Source: Parapedobacter deserti
GTDB lineage: Bacteria; Bacteroidota; Bacteroidia; Sphingobacteriales; Sphingobacteriaceae
Assembly: GCF_042646065.1 (NCBI RefSeq)
Contig: NZ_JBHRTA010000009.1
Location: 62,001-126,000 of the forward strand
DNA: 64,000 nt
Direction: 5' to 3'
Shown: positions 42,865-50,881 of the stretch, in pieces
Layout of the letters: each line of letters starts with the position of its first letter
Position numbering within the stretch: the first letter of the stretch is position 1
Notes under the pieces: generated by a model
Databases searched by the model: none
The model's input: the letters and a program-made list of their open reading frames with translations, nothing else
What the model was told of the DNA's origin: nothing
Made by a program: the position numbers and the translations under genes

Positions 42865-43518
42865 ATGCTAAATGCCACTGGAATATATAAATCGTATGGT
42901 ACGTTGCCGATTCTAAAAGGTGTGGACCTGCATGTGGGTAAAGGTGAAATTGTCAGCCTCGTGGGAGCTTCCGGAGCAGGCAAAAGTACGTTGCTTCACA
43001 TCATAGGCACGTTAGATAAACCAGATAAGGGCAATGTAATCGTTAGTGGTACGCATATTGGCGCGCTGAGCCCCAAGCAGCTGAGCGCTTTTCGTAATGC
43101 GAATATCGGCTTCGTTTTTCAATTCCATCACCTGCTTCCCGAGTTTACGGCATTAGAAAACGTCTGCATTCCGGCATTCATCGGGAGGATGAACAAGAAG
43201 GAAGCAGAACGGCGGGCAAAAGGGCTATTGGAGCGTTTGGGGATAGACCACCGCCAGGACCACAAACCCAACGAACTTTCTGGAGGCGAGCAGCAACGGG
43301 TCGCTGTAGCACGGGCACTGATAAACAATCCAGCTGTCGTGCTCGCTGACGAGCCTTCCGGTAATCTCGATTCAGAAAATGCCACTGCGCTGCACCAGCT
43401 TTTTGTGGCACTGCGTGATGAGCTGAATCAAACATTTGTGGTGGTCACGCATAACGAGGAGTTGGCAAGTATTGCAGACCGGGTTGTGCATATCAAAGAT
43501 GGGATAATTGATGAATAG
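42865..43518 (+). CDS. LolD-like ABC transporter ATP-binding protein
   Basis: ATPase subunit of 217 aa in the LolD/MacB group. Walker A is GASGAGKSTLLHII, the signature is ELSGGEQQRVAVARAL, Walker B is VLADEPSGNLD, and the switch His is in VVTHNEELA. No permease gene is adjacent, so it probably serves a lipoprotein-releasing LolCE complex encoded elsewhere. It is distinct from the efflux ATPase 340 bases upstream. A near-match -7 element (TAACTTCG, 42853-42860) sits 4 bases before the ATG. Confidence 0.93.
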   Translation: MLNATGIYKSYGTLPILKGVDLHVGKGEIVSLVGASGAGKSTLLHIIGTLDKPDKGNVIVSGTHIGALSPKQLSAFRNANIGFVFQFHHLLPEFTALENVCIPAFIGRMNKKEAERRAKGLLERLGIDHRQDHKPNELSGGEQQRVAVARALINNPAVVLADEPSGNLDSENATALHQLFVALRDELNQTFVVVTHNEELASIADRVVHIKDGIIDE

Positions 43519-44014
43519 AGATTTAATAGGCAAGGTTCTAATCACCCAAGGTACACGGCCATTCGCACAACGGGTGGCAAAGTTGATGTCACCTATCAGT
43601 GGACAGGTGCTGTTTGGTTCTTCCGATGATGTGCCAAACGTACTCCTTCGCACTGGGAGCTACCTGAAAATTCCGCAGGTTAACGCGCCGGCTTTCATAC
43701 ACGAGGTGCTTAAAGTTTGCTTAGATAGGGGAATCAATACACTTTTGCCATTGGGAATACATGAATTGTATCCCATGGCGGAAGCACAGCAGCTTTTTTC
43801 GGAGTATAGTGTTGCAGTATGGGTGCCCGAAGTGACGGAGCTCGACAGCATACCGGTCATCAAGAACCCACCTGTACAACTGCCTCTTATCGTATTCAAA
43901 GACGGAGTACCGCTTGGAACCACCCAAAGTGACGATCGTTACCGGCGGCTATCCGGTGTTTTCTCGTTGTCAGATTCAGGTGATGAAGCGGCACTATGCT
44001 GTATAGCCGATTAA
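43511..44014 (+). CDS. Conserved protein resembling a pre-ATP-grasp (Rossmann-like) domain
   Basis: Protein of about 167 aa that overlaps the end of the LolD-like gene by 8 bases. The pattern KVLITQGTRPFAQRVAKLMS, followed by LKVCLDRGINTLLPLGIHEL, resembles the N-terminal Rossmann-like domain found before ATP-grasp domains of carbamoyl-phosphate-synthase-like proteins, but no ATP-grasp domain follows. It is thus either a stand-alone domain or a degenerate remnant that is now a fixed small protein. The function is unknown. Translational coupling with the ATPase and the HAD-like gene downstream suggests one operon. Confidence 0.7.
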   Translation: MNRDLIGKVLITQGTRPFAQRVAKLMSPISGQVLFGSSDDVPNVLLRTGSYLKIPQVNAPAFIHEVLKVCLDRGINTLLPLGIHELYPMAEAQQLFSEYSVAVWVPEVTELDSIPVIKNPPVQLPLIVFKDGVPLGTTQSDDRYRRLSGVFSLSDSGDEAALCCIAD

Positions 44015-44044
44015 ACCAATTTCCTGTTTTTAACTCATACATGT

Positions 44045-44656
44045 ATGCTTACATACCCAGATATTTTGACACAGAAGAAAGCTGTGGTATTCGAGTTGGA
44101 TGACGTACTTTTTCCTAAGAAAGATTATTTGCTACAGGTCTATTACCTGTTTGCTAACCTACTTGAGTATACTGAAACAGTGCCGCCGGCAAATGATTTG
44201 ACGGATTTCATGAAAATCGCCTACGAACAACACGGCGAATGGGGGATATTCGAGCGGGCGGCTGAAGTTTTCTGTATAGACCGTAAGTATAAAGCGCAAT
44301 TTGACGGGCTCCATCGCACTGCGCTGCTCCCCCTGAAACTGCTGCTTTATAAACCTATGCTGGAGCTTATGCAGACGCTGCACCAGGAAGGCAAACAGCT
44401 GCTGGTACTGACTGAAGGTGATCCCGCAGTACAATTGAATAAATTGCGGCATGTGGAATGGAACGGTTTGGATCAGTTCATAAAAGTATACTTTGCGGAT
44501 GAGTTGCAACAGCAAACCAAACCCTTAACCTTTTTGTTAGAAACCAACAGGTTAGAAGCAGCTGATATGTTGTGTGTCCACGCTGCGGGTACCCGTGCGC
44601 CATCTGGTACTTTGCCCATCGACTGTGTGTCAGCCGATCGGTTTTGGCCGCTTTAG
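44045..44656 (+). CDS. HAD-superfamily-like protein with altered nucleophile position
   Basis: Protein of 203 aa with the HAD fold: motif I reads VVFELDDVLFPKKDY (residues 14-28), a four-helix cap follows (about 30-100), and motif II-like LLVLTEGDP lies near 125-133. In active HAD phosphatases the first position of motif I is the nucleophilic Asp (DxDxT). Here that residue is Glu (E17) and the Thr/Val position is Val, so phosphatase activity is doubtful. It follows the Rossmann-like gene by 30 bases. Confidence 0.8.
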   Translation: MLTYPDILTQKKAVVFELDDVLFPKKDYLLQVYYLFANLLEYTETVPPANDLTDFMKIAYEQHGEWGIFERAAEVFCIDRKYKAQFDGLHRTALLPLKLLLYKPMLELMQTLHQEGKQLLVLTEGDPAVQLNKLRHVEWNGLDQFIKVYFADELQQQTKPLTFLLETNRLEAADMLCVHAAGTRAPSGTLPIDCVSADRFWPL

Positions 44657-44684
44657 TATAATCGGTGTTTAACCTTAACGAAAG

Positions 44685-46115
44685 ATGAAAACGATAAACT
44701 TAAAATTCTTGGTGGCACTGCTGGCGATGGGTACGGCCATCATGGCCTGCAAGCGAGACACCGTTGTCCCTCAGATAGAGCGGCCTGATCGACCTGAAAC
44801 GGAAGAGGATCTGCTCAAAGATTCGGTATATATCTATACGTATAAATTTTACCTTTGGCAGCAAGACCTGCCCAATTGGTTTTCCGACGTTCGCGGAAAT
44901 ACGGAACGGTACAACTCGGCGGATGCCGTACTGGAAACGCTGAAAGGATACGCCCGGAGTGAAAACGGCGACCGCCTTGACCGATTCAGTTTTCTGGATC
45001 GGTGGGGCACGGTGAATGCTGAAATTCAGCTTGGACTTGCCGGTAGCTTCGGAATCGATGTCCGCTATCAAAATGAAACTGACCTTTACATAAAGGATGT
45101 GGAAATAGGCTCACCCGCTTATGCTGCCGGGGTAAGACGGGGATGGCAGGTTCTGTCGATCAATGGGAATAGCAACTTGTCACAGACATCCTTGGAGCGT
45201 GATAATTTTGCGTATATTTTCGATGCGCTTGATCGGCCAACCATCAGCCTACGGCTGAGGAAACCGAACGGGGAAGAAGTGTCAGTCAATCTCAATCGGG
45301 AAAGTTACCAGGTACAGCCTATCACGGCGCATCGTGTATTTTCGCTGGGAAGTAAGAATGTTGGATATTTTGCCTTTAGTACGTTTATTTCGATGTTCAG
45401 CGAGCGCGGAAGTCCTACCTATGTGAAGACTCAGCTGGATCAATTGATGGCGCAGTTTGAAGAGGCTGGTGTCAAAGAAATGATCGTGGATTTGCGTTAT
45501 AATGGGGGAGGGGCGGTAATCACGGCTGAATACTTATCGAACCTATTAGTGCCAGCCGCTGCGAATAATAAGTTGATGTTCACCAGTAAGATCAATGAAA
45601 CGCTATCGGAATCTGAAGAATGGGCCACGCTTTTTGCACCCGTATATTTTAATAAGGTTAATTCACTGAATCTAAACCGGATCTATTTCCTCGTAACAGA
45701 GGGCACGGCGTCCGCGAGTGAATTGCTAATCAATAACCTGCGACCACATATGGACGTGAAGTTGATCGGTGAATACCGAACCTACGGCAAACCGGTTGGC
45801 TTTTTTGCATGGGACATACTTGGAGTAGATTTATATGCGGTTTCTTTCCAGACCTTTAATTCGACTGGGTACGGTGATTATTTTTCGGGCATGGAGGTGG
45901 ATAAAATAGTTTTCGATGATCTGAAACGTGATTTTGGGGATGCGGAAGAAGGCATGATCGCCGAGGCGTTGTACCATGCGCGCACTGGTCGCTTTTCGCC
46001 GGATGACTCAGCGCTACAGATGAGGATACAAGGGAAAATTGCTGGCCGAACGTCCAATGGCCTTAACCGGGAACTAGATCAGCGTAGTAGCAAGGGGATG
46101 TATGTTTTTGATTAG
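44685..46115 (+). CDS. S41 family (C-terminal processing) peptidase lipoprotein
   Basis: Periplasmic or surface serine peptidase of 476 aa. A lipoprotein signal is present (MGTAIMAC, Cys near 22). A PDZ domain occupies about 125-205 (VEIGSPAYAAGVRRGWQVLS). The S41 catalytic domain shows VDLRYNGGGAVITAEYLSNL, the catalytic Ser in TEGTASASELLINNL, and the general-base Lys in YRTYGKPVGFF. This matches Bacteroidota S41 lipoproteins that combine PDZ and Tsp/C-terminal processing domains. The physiological substrate is unknown. It appears to be a single gene. Confidence 0.92.
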   Translation: MKTINLKFLVALLAMGTAIMACKRDTVVPQIERPDRPETEEDLLKDSVYIYTYKFYLWQQDLPNWFSDVRGNTERYNSADAVLETLKGYARSENGDRLDRFSFLDRWGTVNAEIQLGLAGSFGIDVRYQNETDLYIKDVEIGSPAYAAGVRRGWQVLSINGNSNLSQTSLERDNFAYIFDALDRPTISLRLRKPNGEEVSVNLNRESYQVQPITAHRVFSLGSKNVGYFAFSTFISMFSERGSPTYVKTQLDQLMAQFEEAGVKEMIVDLRYNGGGAVITAEYLSNLLVPAAANNKLMFTSKINETLSESEEWATLFAPVYFNKVNSLNLNRIYFLVTEGTASASELLINNLRPHMDVKLIGEYRTYGKPVGFFAWDILGVDLYAVSFQTFNSTGYGDYFSGMEVDKIVFDDLKRDFGDAEEGMIAEALYHARTGRFSPDDSALQMRIQGKIAGRTSNGLNRELDQRSSKGMYVFD

Positions 46116-46191
46116 CGGGTGAATCGAAAATCTGCAAATAATTAGTATATTGCGCTTTCCGTAAACGTAATGGTAAAGAAAGCGGAATTCA

Positions 46192-47205
46192 ATGAAGGAA
46201 GGAAAACCCGCAACAATAAAAGAAATTGCGAAGCGACTGAAAATTTCGCCATCAACCGTTTCCCGGGCGTTGAAGGACCATCCCAGCATTGGTTTAGTCA
46301 CCACTATGCGGGTTAAAAAAGTAGCCGCTGAGTTGAATTATGAGCCCAATCAAACTGCGATTTTTTTTAAGCAACGTAAAACATTCACTATAGGCGTCGT
46401 GCTGCCGAGCCTTTCCGAGCCTTTTTTCTCTGCTGCGATAAGTGAAATCGAAAATGTCGCAAATGACAGGAATTACACGGTTATAATGGGCCAATCGCTC
46501 GATGACCCTGGCCGGGAATTGCGTATCTTGCAAACACTTAAAACGCATAGGGTGGATGGGGTGCTAATATCTATTGGCAAAAACACACAGGAGTATGGAT
46601 TCATAGAACAGCTGGAAAGTGCGGGAATTCCGGTCGTTTTCTTTGACTGCGTGCCGGATTTGGATGGTATTAACAAAGTGGTGAGTGATTTAGAACCGGG
46701 TATGCTTGAAGCTATTGATATTTTCGTGTCCTGTGGTCATCATGCCATATCGCTGATTAATGGGCCCGAGATGCTGCCGGCCAGCATTGAACGTAAAAGG
46801 TCTTACATAAAAGGACTGAATAAATGCAGAATCCCGTTACAGGACGAATATATTGTAAGTACTGACCTTACAACTGAGGGCAACGACGCTGCGATTTTAA
46901 AGCTGTTAGCACTGCCTGATCGTCCTTCCGCTGTAATATCCTTTAACGACTATGTCGCATTGGATGTGATGAAGACAGCTCGCCAAAAGGGACTGTCATT
47001 GAATCAAGACATCCATTTCATCAGTTATGCTAATTATCCGCTATGGAAATATGTGGAAAATCCTCCAATGGCATCGATTGAGCAGTTTCCAGGAGATCAG
47101 GGAAAACGCGCGGCCGAAATCTTGTTTGAACTGATTGATGATCCTCAAAAGCGGAAGGAACCCATACAGGCAGTCCTGAAATCACAATTGATTGCCCAGG
47201 GCTAA
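46192..47205 (+). CDS. LacI-family transcriptional regulator
   Basis: Sugar-responsive DNA-binding repressor of 337 aa. The helix-turn-helix is TIKEIAKRLKISPSTVSRAL, followed by the hinge KKVAAELNYEPNQTA. The C-terminal periplasmic-binding-protein-like ligand domain begins TIGVVLPSLSEPFFSAAISE and ends with the MASIEQFPGDQGKRAAEILF segment. No catabolic operon is adjacent, so its target is not obvious; the palindrome in the GH76 leader (18436-18447) is one candidate. The next gene is convergent. Confidence 0.93.
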   Translation: MKEGKPATIKEIAKRLKISPSTVSRALKDHPSIGLVTTMRVKKVAAELNYEPNQTAIFFKQRKTFTIGVVLPSLSEPFFSAAISEIENVANDRNYTVIMGQSLDDPGRELRILQTLKTHRVDGVLISIGKNTQEYGFIEQLESAGIPVVFFDCVPDLDGINKVVSDLEPGMLEAIDIFVSCGHHAISLINGPEMLPASIERKRSYIKGLNKCRIPLQDEYIVSTDLTTEGNDAAILKLLALPDRPSAVISFNDYVALDVMKTARQKGLSLNQDIHFISYANYPLWKYVENPPMASIEQFPGDQGKRAAEILFELIDDPQKRKEPIQAVLKSQLIAQG

Positions 47206-47237
47206 ACAGCACATCGCAATGCTTCTATTGGCTGCCG

Positions 47238-48320
47238 CTACGCTTCTAAAAATGCAGGTTCGAGAGCTGTTGCTTTTTTCCCTTCCTGGGCTGGCACTTT
47301 AGCATGCGAAGAGATGACGGTATAGGCGTTGCCGATGTCGAGCCCGACAGCACGCTCAATGTGGTTTGGCCCACACCATAGGGCTGACCGTAGGTAATAG
47401 CCCAGTGCAGCGAAATTATCTGCACCTTTTGGCACGACCACCTCAAGTACACCATCGAATTCCTGTTGAAAGTGATTTGCGAGCTCCGGATACAATGCGC
47501 CTCCACCAACTAGGTAAACTTTGCTCGCCCGTTCGAAATCGGAGTCGGTGAAAGCCTTCCGCATGGCAGGTGACAACACCTCATTGTAGTAATTTGCCAA
47601 ATGACTGTTTCTTGCACCTAACAAGTTCATCCGCTTACGGCCGATCACCATGTCTCCACGCTGGAAGCTTTGATTGACCATATGCTCATTTTTCATAGAT
47701 AAGTAGTAGCTACTACTTAACTCATCGTATAGTGTGTTAACTGCGTGGCGAAGGCCGGGTACACTCACACATGTCCGGGCGACAGGACCTTCTGCTGTGC
47801 TCAGTGCGGTTTCACAGGTGCCATAACCTAAGCTGACAACAAAGAAATTGCCGTCATCGGCAAGCGGGCCTTTACGGATTGCGTTAATACAGCCAGCTAT
47901 TTCCGACATGACCTCTAGGTGCGAAATAGTCAGCTGTACTCGGCTTCGCCCGCCTCCATTAAGTGTATCACTATTATACTCGATAACGACATCTCGTACC
48001 GAAAAAAACTTTTCAGCCTGCAACTTAAACAATTCATACACCGCTGATGGAAATCCGGTTGTAAGCACCAATTCACCCGATTTAGCGCCCGAAGCGATCA
48101 GTAAGCCTGCCTTTGCAAGCAGCTGATAATCCAGATCACTGGGCGAGCTATTGATGTTGCGGTAAGGTACTTGCCCCTGGCTCAATGCAAGGTCGCCGAC
48201 AAGAAAACCAGATCCTTCCTCAAACAATTGAAGGCGTTTTTCTAAGGGAGCAGTGAGTTGTGTCAACGGCTTGTCGTGTCGTTCGATGACACTCGGAATA
48301 CTCAAAAATTCTGTTTTCAT
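47238..48320 (-). CDS. ParM/StbA-like actin-fold protein, apparently circularly permuted
   Basis: Protein of 360 aa with actin-family nucleotide-binding motifs in an unusual order. Read from the N-terminus: an IPSVIE segment (8-13) and GFLVGDLAL (38-46), which in ordinary ParM-type proteins come after the first motif; a phosphate-2-like motif VVSLGYGTCETAL (161-173); the adenosine motif VYLVGGGALYPEL (268-280); and then, at 325-336, VGLDIGNAYTVI, which is the phosphate-1 motif normally found at the very N-terminus. A 24-residue tail follows. A -7 element (TATATTTG, 48350-48357 minus) places the transcript start about 24 bases before the ATG, so no N-terminal phosphate-1 region is missing. The catalytic Asp usual in phosphate-2 is Ser here. 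It could be a filament-forming ATPase; the role is unknown. Confidence 0.8.
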   Translation of the reverse strand: MKTEFLSIPSVIERHDKPLTQLTAPLEKRLQLFEEGSGFLVGDLALSQGQVPYRNINSSPSDLDYQLLAKAGLLIASGAKSGELVLTTGFPSAVYELFKLQAEKFFSVRDVVIEYNSDTLNGGGRSRVQLTISHLEVMSEIAGCINAIRKGPLADDGNFFVVSLGYGTCETALSTAEGPVARTCVSVPGLRHAVNTLYDELSSSYYLSMKNEHMVNQSFQRGDMVIGRKRMNLLGARNSHLANYYNEVLSPAMRKAFTDSDFERASKVYLVGGGALYPELANHFQQEFDGVLEVVVPKGADNFAALGYYLRSALWCGPNHIERAVGLDIGNAYTVISSHAKVPAQEGKKATALEPAFLEA

Positions 48321-48349
48321 AGCAATTTCAGGAAGGCGTTACTGTTATG

Positions 48350-48357
48350 CAAATATA
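48350..48357 (-). promoter_or_regulatory. -7 element TATATTTG for the actin-like gene
   Basis: Exact TAnnTTTG match on the minus strand with a predicted start near 48344 and a leader of about 24 bases. It fixes the N-terminus of the actin-like protein. Confidence 0.6.
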
Positions 48358-48416
48358 ACAATTGTTTTGGCTTTAGGTATAAGTGGTTGTTTGTTTGAGT
48401 GTTACTATTTTGTTAA

Positions 48417-48456
48417 GTCTGAAGACCGAAGATGCTTGCACCTTTGGTCTTCAGAC
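48417..48456 (-). terminator. Perfect 11-bp inverted repeat after the first dihydrolipoyl dehydrogenase gene
   Basis: GTCTGAAGACC (48417-48427) and GGTCTTCAGAC (48446-48456) pair perfectly around an 18-base loop, immediately after the lpdA stop at 48463. There is no strong T run, so it may act as a 3' end stabiliser or Rho-dependent end rather than a classic intrinsic terminator. Confidence 0.55.
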
Positions 48457-48462
48457 GCTATG

Positions 48463-49851
48463 CTACAGGTGGATCACTTCGCCGTATGCATCGGCAGCAG
48501 CCTCCATGATTGCCTCGCTCATCGTTGGGTGTGGGTGCACAGCTTTGATGATCTCATGCCCTGTGGTCTCCAGCTTGCGGGCAACCACTACTTCGGCAAT
48601 CATCTCGGTGACATTGGCTCCTATCATATGAGCGCCCAAGAATTCGCCATATTTGGCATCAAAAATAACTTTGACAAAACCATCTTTTGCCGCAGCCGCA
48701 CTGGCTTTTCCGGAGGCTGAGAAGGGAAATTTACCTACTTTGATTTCGTAGCCCGCCTCTTTTGCGGCTTTCTCGGTGTAGCCTACAGAGGCTATTTCCG
48801 GTGAACAATAGGTACAGCCTGGGATGTTATTGTAATCGATAGGAGATACATCCAACCCTTTTATTTTTTCTACACAAATGATGCCCTCGGCCGATGCTAC
48901 GTGGGCTAAGGCTTGGCCTTTGACAATATCGCCAATGGCGTAGACGCCATCAATATTGGTTTTATAGAAATCATCTACCACCACGCGACCCTTATCGGTT
49001 TTAACCCCAAGCTCTTCCAGGCCAAGGTTTTCAATATTAGGTGTGATTCCCACCGCAGATAGTACGGTTGCAGCCTCAATGCTTTCGGTGCCCTTGGCAG
49101 TTTTGATCTGCACTTTGCTCAATTTTCCTGATGTGTCAACGGACTGGACCTCTGCGCCGGTAAGGACATTAATGCCTGCTTTTTTAAGACTACGTTCCAG
49201 TTGTTTTGATACTTCTTCGTCTTCTACCGGTACAATACGGTCAAGGTATTCGACGATCGTCACCTTAGTGCCTATAGCATTGTAAAAATAGGCAAACTCG
49301 ACGCCAATAGCGCCTGACCCAACGACAACCAGCGATTCAGGTTGTTTTTCAAGGTTCATAGCTTGCCGGTAGCCGATGATCCGCTCGCCGTCTTGCTTAA
49401 GGTTGGGAAGTTCCCGCGAACGGGCACCGGTTGCCAATATAGTGTGCTGTGCACTATACTCCTTTGTCGCACCTTCCGCATCTTTGACTTCGACCTTTCC
49501 GCCTTTTTTGATTTTGGCGGTACCCATGATTACGTCGATTTTATTTTTCTTCATCAAAAATTGAATGCCTTTGCTCATGCCGTCAGCAACTCCTCTGCTG
49601 CGTTTGACTATGGCACCGAAATCGGCCTCGCCGCCATTCACTTTAATGCCATAATCTGCGGCATGGTTAAGGTATTCAAATACTTGCGCACTTTTAAGTA
49701 ACGCCTTAGTGGGAATACAGCCCCAATTAAGGCAGATACCGCCCAAGGATTCACGCTCAACGATGGCAGTTTTAAAACCGAGCTGGGATGACCTGATGGC
49801 CGCCACATAGCCACCCGGTCCGCTCCCGATTACAATAATGTCGTAATTCAT
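48463..49851 (-). CDS. lpdA: Dihydrolipoyl dehydrogenase (E3), first copy
   Basis: FAD flavoprotein of 462 aa that reoxidises dihydrolipoamide in 2-oxoacid dehydrogenase complexes. The FAD motif is VIGSGPGGYVAAIR, the redox disulfide is in GGICLNWGCIPTKALL, and the NAD motif is VVVGSGAIGVEFAYFY. The C-terminal dimer interface carries the catalytic His-Glu in AVHPHPTMSEAIMEAA. A TAAGTTTG -7 element at 49907-49914 (minus) gives a leader of about 50 bases. A second E3 gene lies 1 kb away. No E1 or E2 gene is in the window. Confidence 0.96.
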   Translation of the reverse strand: MNYDIIVIGSGPGGYVAAIRSSQLGFKTAIVERESLGGICLNWGCIPTKALLKSAQVFEYLNHAADYGIKVNGGEADFGAIVKRSRGVADGMSKGIQFLMKKNKIDVIMGTAKIKKGGKVEVKDAEGATKEYSAQHTILATGARSRELPNLKQDGERIIGYRQAMNLEKQPESLVVVGSGAIGVEFAYFYNAIGTKVTIVEYLDRIVPVEDEEVSKQLERSLKKAGINVLTGAEVQSVDTSGKLSKVQIKTAKGTESIEAATVLSAVGITPNIENLGLEELGVKTDKGRVVVDDFYKTNIDGVYAIGDIVKGQALAHVASAEGIICVEKIKGLDVSPIDYNNIPGCTYCSPEIASVGYTEKAAKEAGYEIKVGKFPFSASGKASAAAAKDGFVKVIFDAKYGEFLGAHMIGANVTEMIAEVVVARKLETTGHEIIKAVHPHPTMSEAIMEAAADAYGEVIHL

Positions 49852-49906
49852 AAATGTATTTCTTGGGATTGATTCATGTCTTATACCGCTTTAAATACGG
49901 TGCCCA

Positions 49907-49914
49907 CAAACTTA
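49907..49914 (-). promoter_or_regulatory. -7 element TAAGTTTG for the first lpdA
   Basis: Exact TAnnTTTG match on the minus strand, about 56 bases upstream of the ATG at 49851. Confidence 0.5.
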
Positions 49915-50092
49915 CATATTTTTTTTAGGAAGTCCGAACGATGGTCACACGTCCGGGCACGATGTATCCCTTCCCAAACTTGGCTGCCGTTGTTCGGTAA
50001 GCAACAAACCGTCAGATTTCAGTAAAACGTTGTCGTTAACTGTGGTGACAGACCGTAATTGCCTACCTTGCGGCTTTTCTAAACTTGTGATC

Positions 50093-50395
50093 ATGAATTC
50101 AAACAAACAAATCCTCAACTGGTTTCGGAATGTCGCATTAGTCGAAGGGGTTTCAATGGTAATATTGGTGATGTTTTCGGTATTGAAGCGTACCACTGAT
50201 TACAATTGGGCTGTTTTGGGCGTCAAATACGTAGGCTGGGCACACGGTCTACTATTTATTGCTTATATATACCTGCTTTGGATGTGCACCGATCGCTACA
50301 AATGGAAATCAGGGCGAGTGGTCATATTCTTCTTGGCATCGTTGGTGCCTTTTGCGCCTTTCTTTGTGGAAAGAAAATTAAAGCATGAAGCCTAA
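50093..50395 (+). CDS. DUF3817 family small membrane protein
   Basis: Integral membrane protein of about 100 aa. Three hydrophobic helices can be seen (VALVEGVSMVILVMFSVL, VGWAHGLLFIAYIYLLWMC, VVIFFLASLVPFAPFFVERK), with the conserved Glu-Gly in the first and Gly-His in the second that mark DUF3817. The function is unknown. I start at the ATG 50093 (MNSNKQILNWFRNVALVEG), because the 21 residues upstream in frame lack family character. Confidence 0.85.
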   Translation: MNSNKQILNWFRNVALVEGVSMVILVMFSVLKRTTDYNWAVLGVKYVGWAHGLLFIAYIYLLWMCTDRYKWKSGRVVIFFLASLVPFAPFFVERKLKHEA

Positions 50396-50400
50396 CGATC

Positions 50401-50796
50401 TTACGGCCTGTCTCCTGCATAGGCATAGGTAATCTCGGTTTTACCGTGTGGGGTTGGATTGCCGTCTTTGTCGAGATTTACGAACACCAGCTTATCGATT
50501 GTCAAGATACTTTTTCGTGTTATCTTATTGCGCACTTGGCATGTTAGCGTAATCGAAGTACGGCCAAAATGCGTGGCGGTGATGCCCAATTCGATAATGT
50601 CGCCCTGCTTGGCCGAACTCACGAAATTGATTTCAGAGATAAACTTGGTCACGACCTGGGGGTTGCCCAACTGAACAATGGCATAAATGACGGCTTCCTC
50701 GTCGATCCATCGGAGTAGCGTGCCCCCAAATAGTGTTCCATTAGGGTTCAGGTCCTCGGGTTTGACCCATTTGCGTGTGTGGAAATTCATTCGCAT
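50401..50796 (-). CDS. Hotdog-fold acyl-CoA thioesterase
   Basis: Cytosolic acyl-CoA thioesterase of 131 aa in the YciA/BACH group. The hotdog signature NPNGTLFGGTLLRWIDEEAV holds the Asn and Asp/Glu active-site positions. The rest of the fold is seen in FISEINFVSSAKQGDIIELG and TRKSILTIDKLVFVNLD. The acyl-chain preference cannot be deduced. It lies between the two lpdA genes, 86 bases after the second one's stop, with a strong palindrome between, so it is probably a separate transcript. Confidence 0.9.
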   Translation of the reverse strand: MRMNFHTRKWVKPEDLNPNGTLFGGTLLRWIDEEAVIYAIVQLGNPQVVTKFISEINFVSSAKQGDIIELGITATHFGRTSITLTCQVRNKITRKSILTIDKLVFVNLDKDGNPTPHGKTEITYAYAGDRP

Positions 50797-50851
50797 TATC
50801 AGTAAATAATTTTTTGTTCGACTGTATAATACGGTTTATAAACGGCCAAAG

Positions 50852-50875
50852 CTGCTGCGTCTTAAGACGCAGCAG
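50852..50875. terminator. Perfect 24-base palindrome downstream of the second lpdA
   Basis: CTGCTGCGTCTT (50852-50863) is followed immediately by its exact reverse complement (50864-50875), centred on CTTAAG. It lies 7 bases after the stop of the second lpdA. It is a likely transcript 3' end hairpin, although no T run follows. Confidence 0.55.
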
Positions 50876-50881
50876 TGATAA

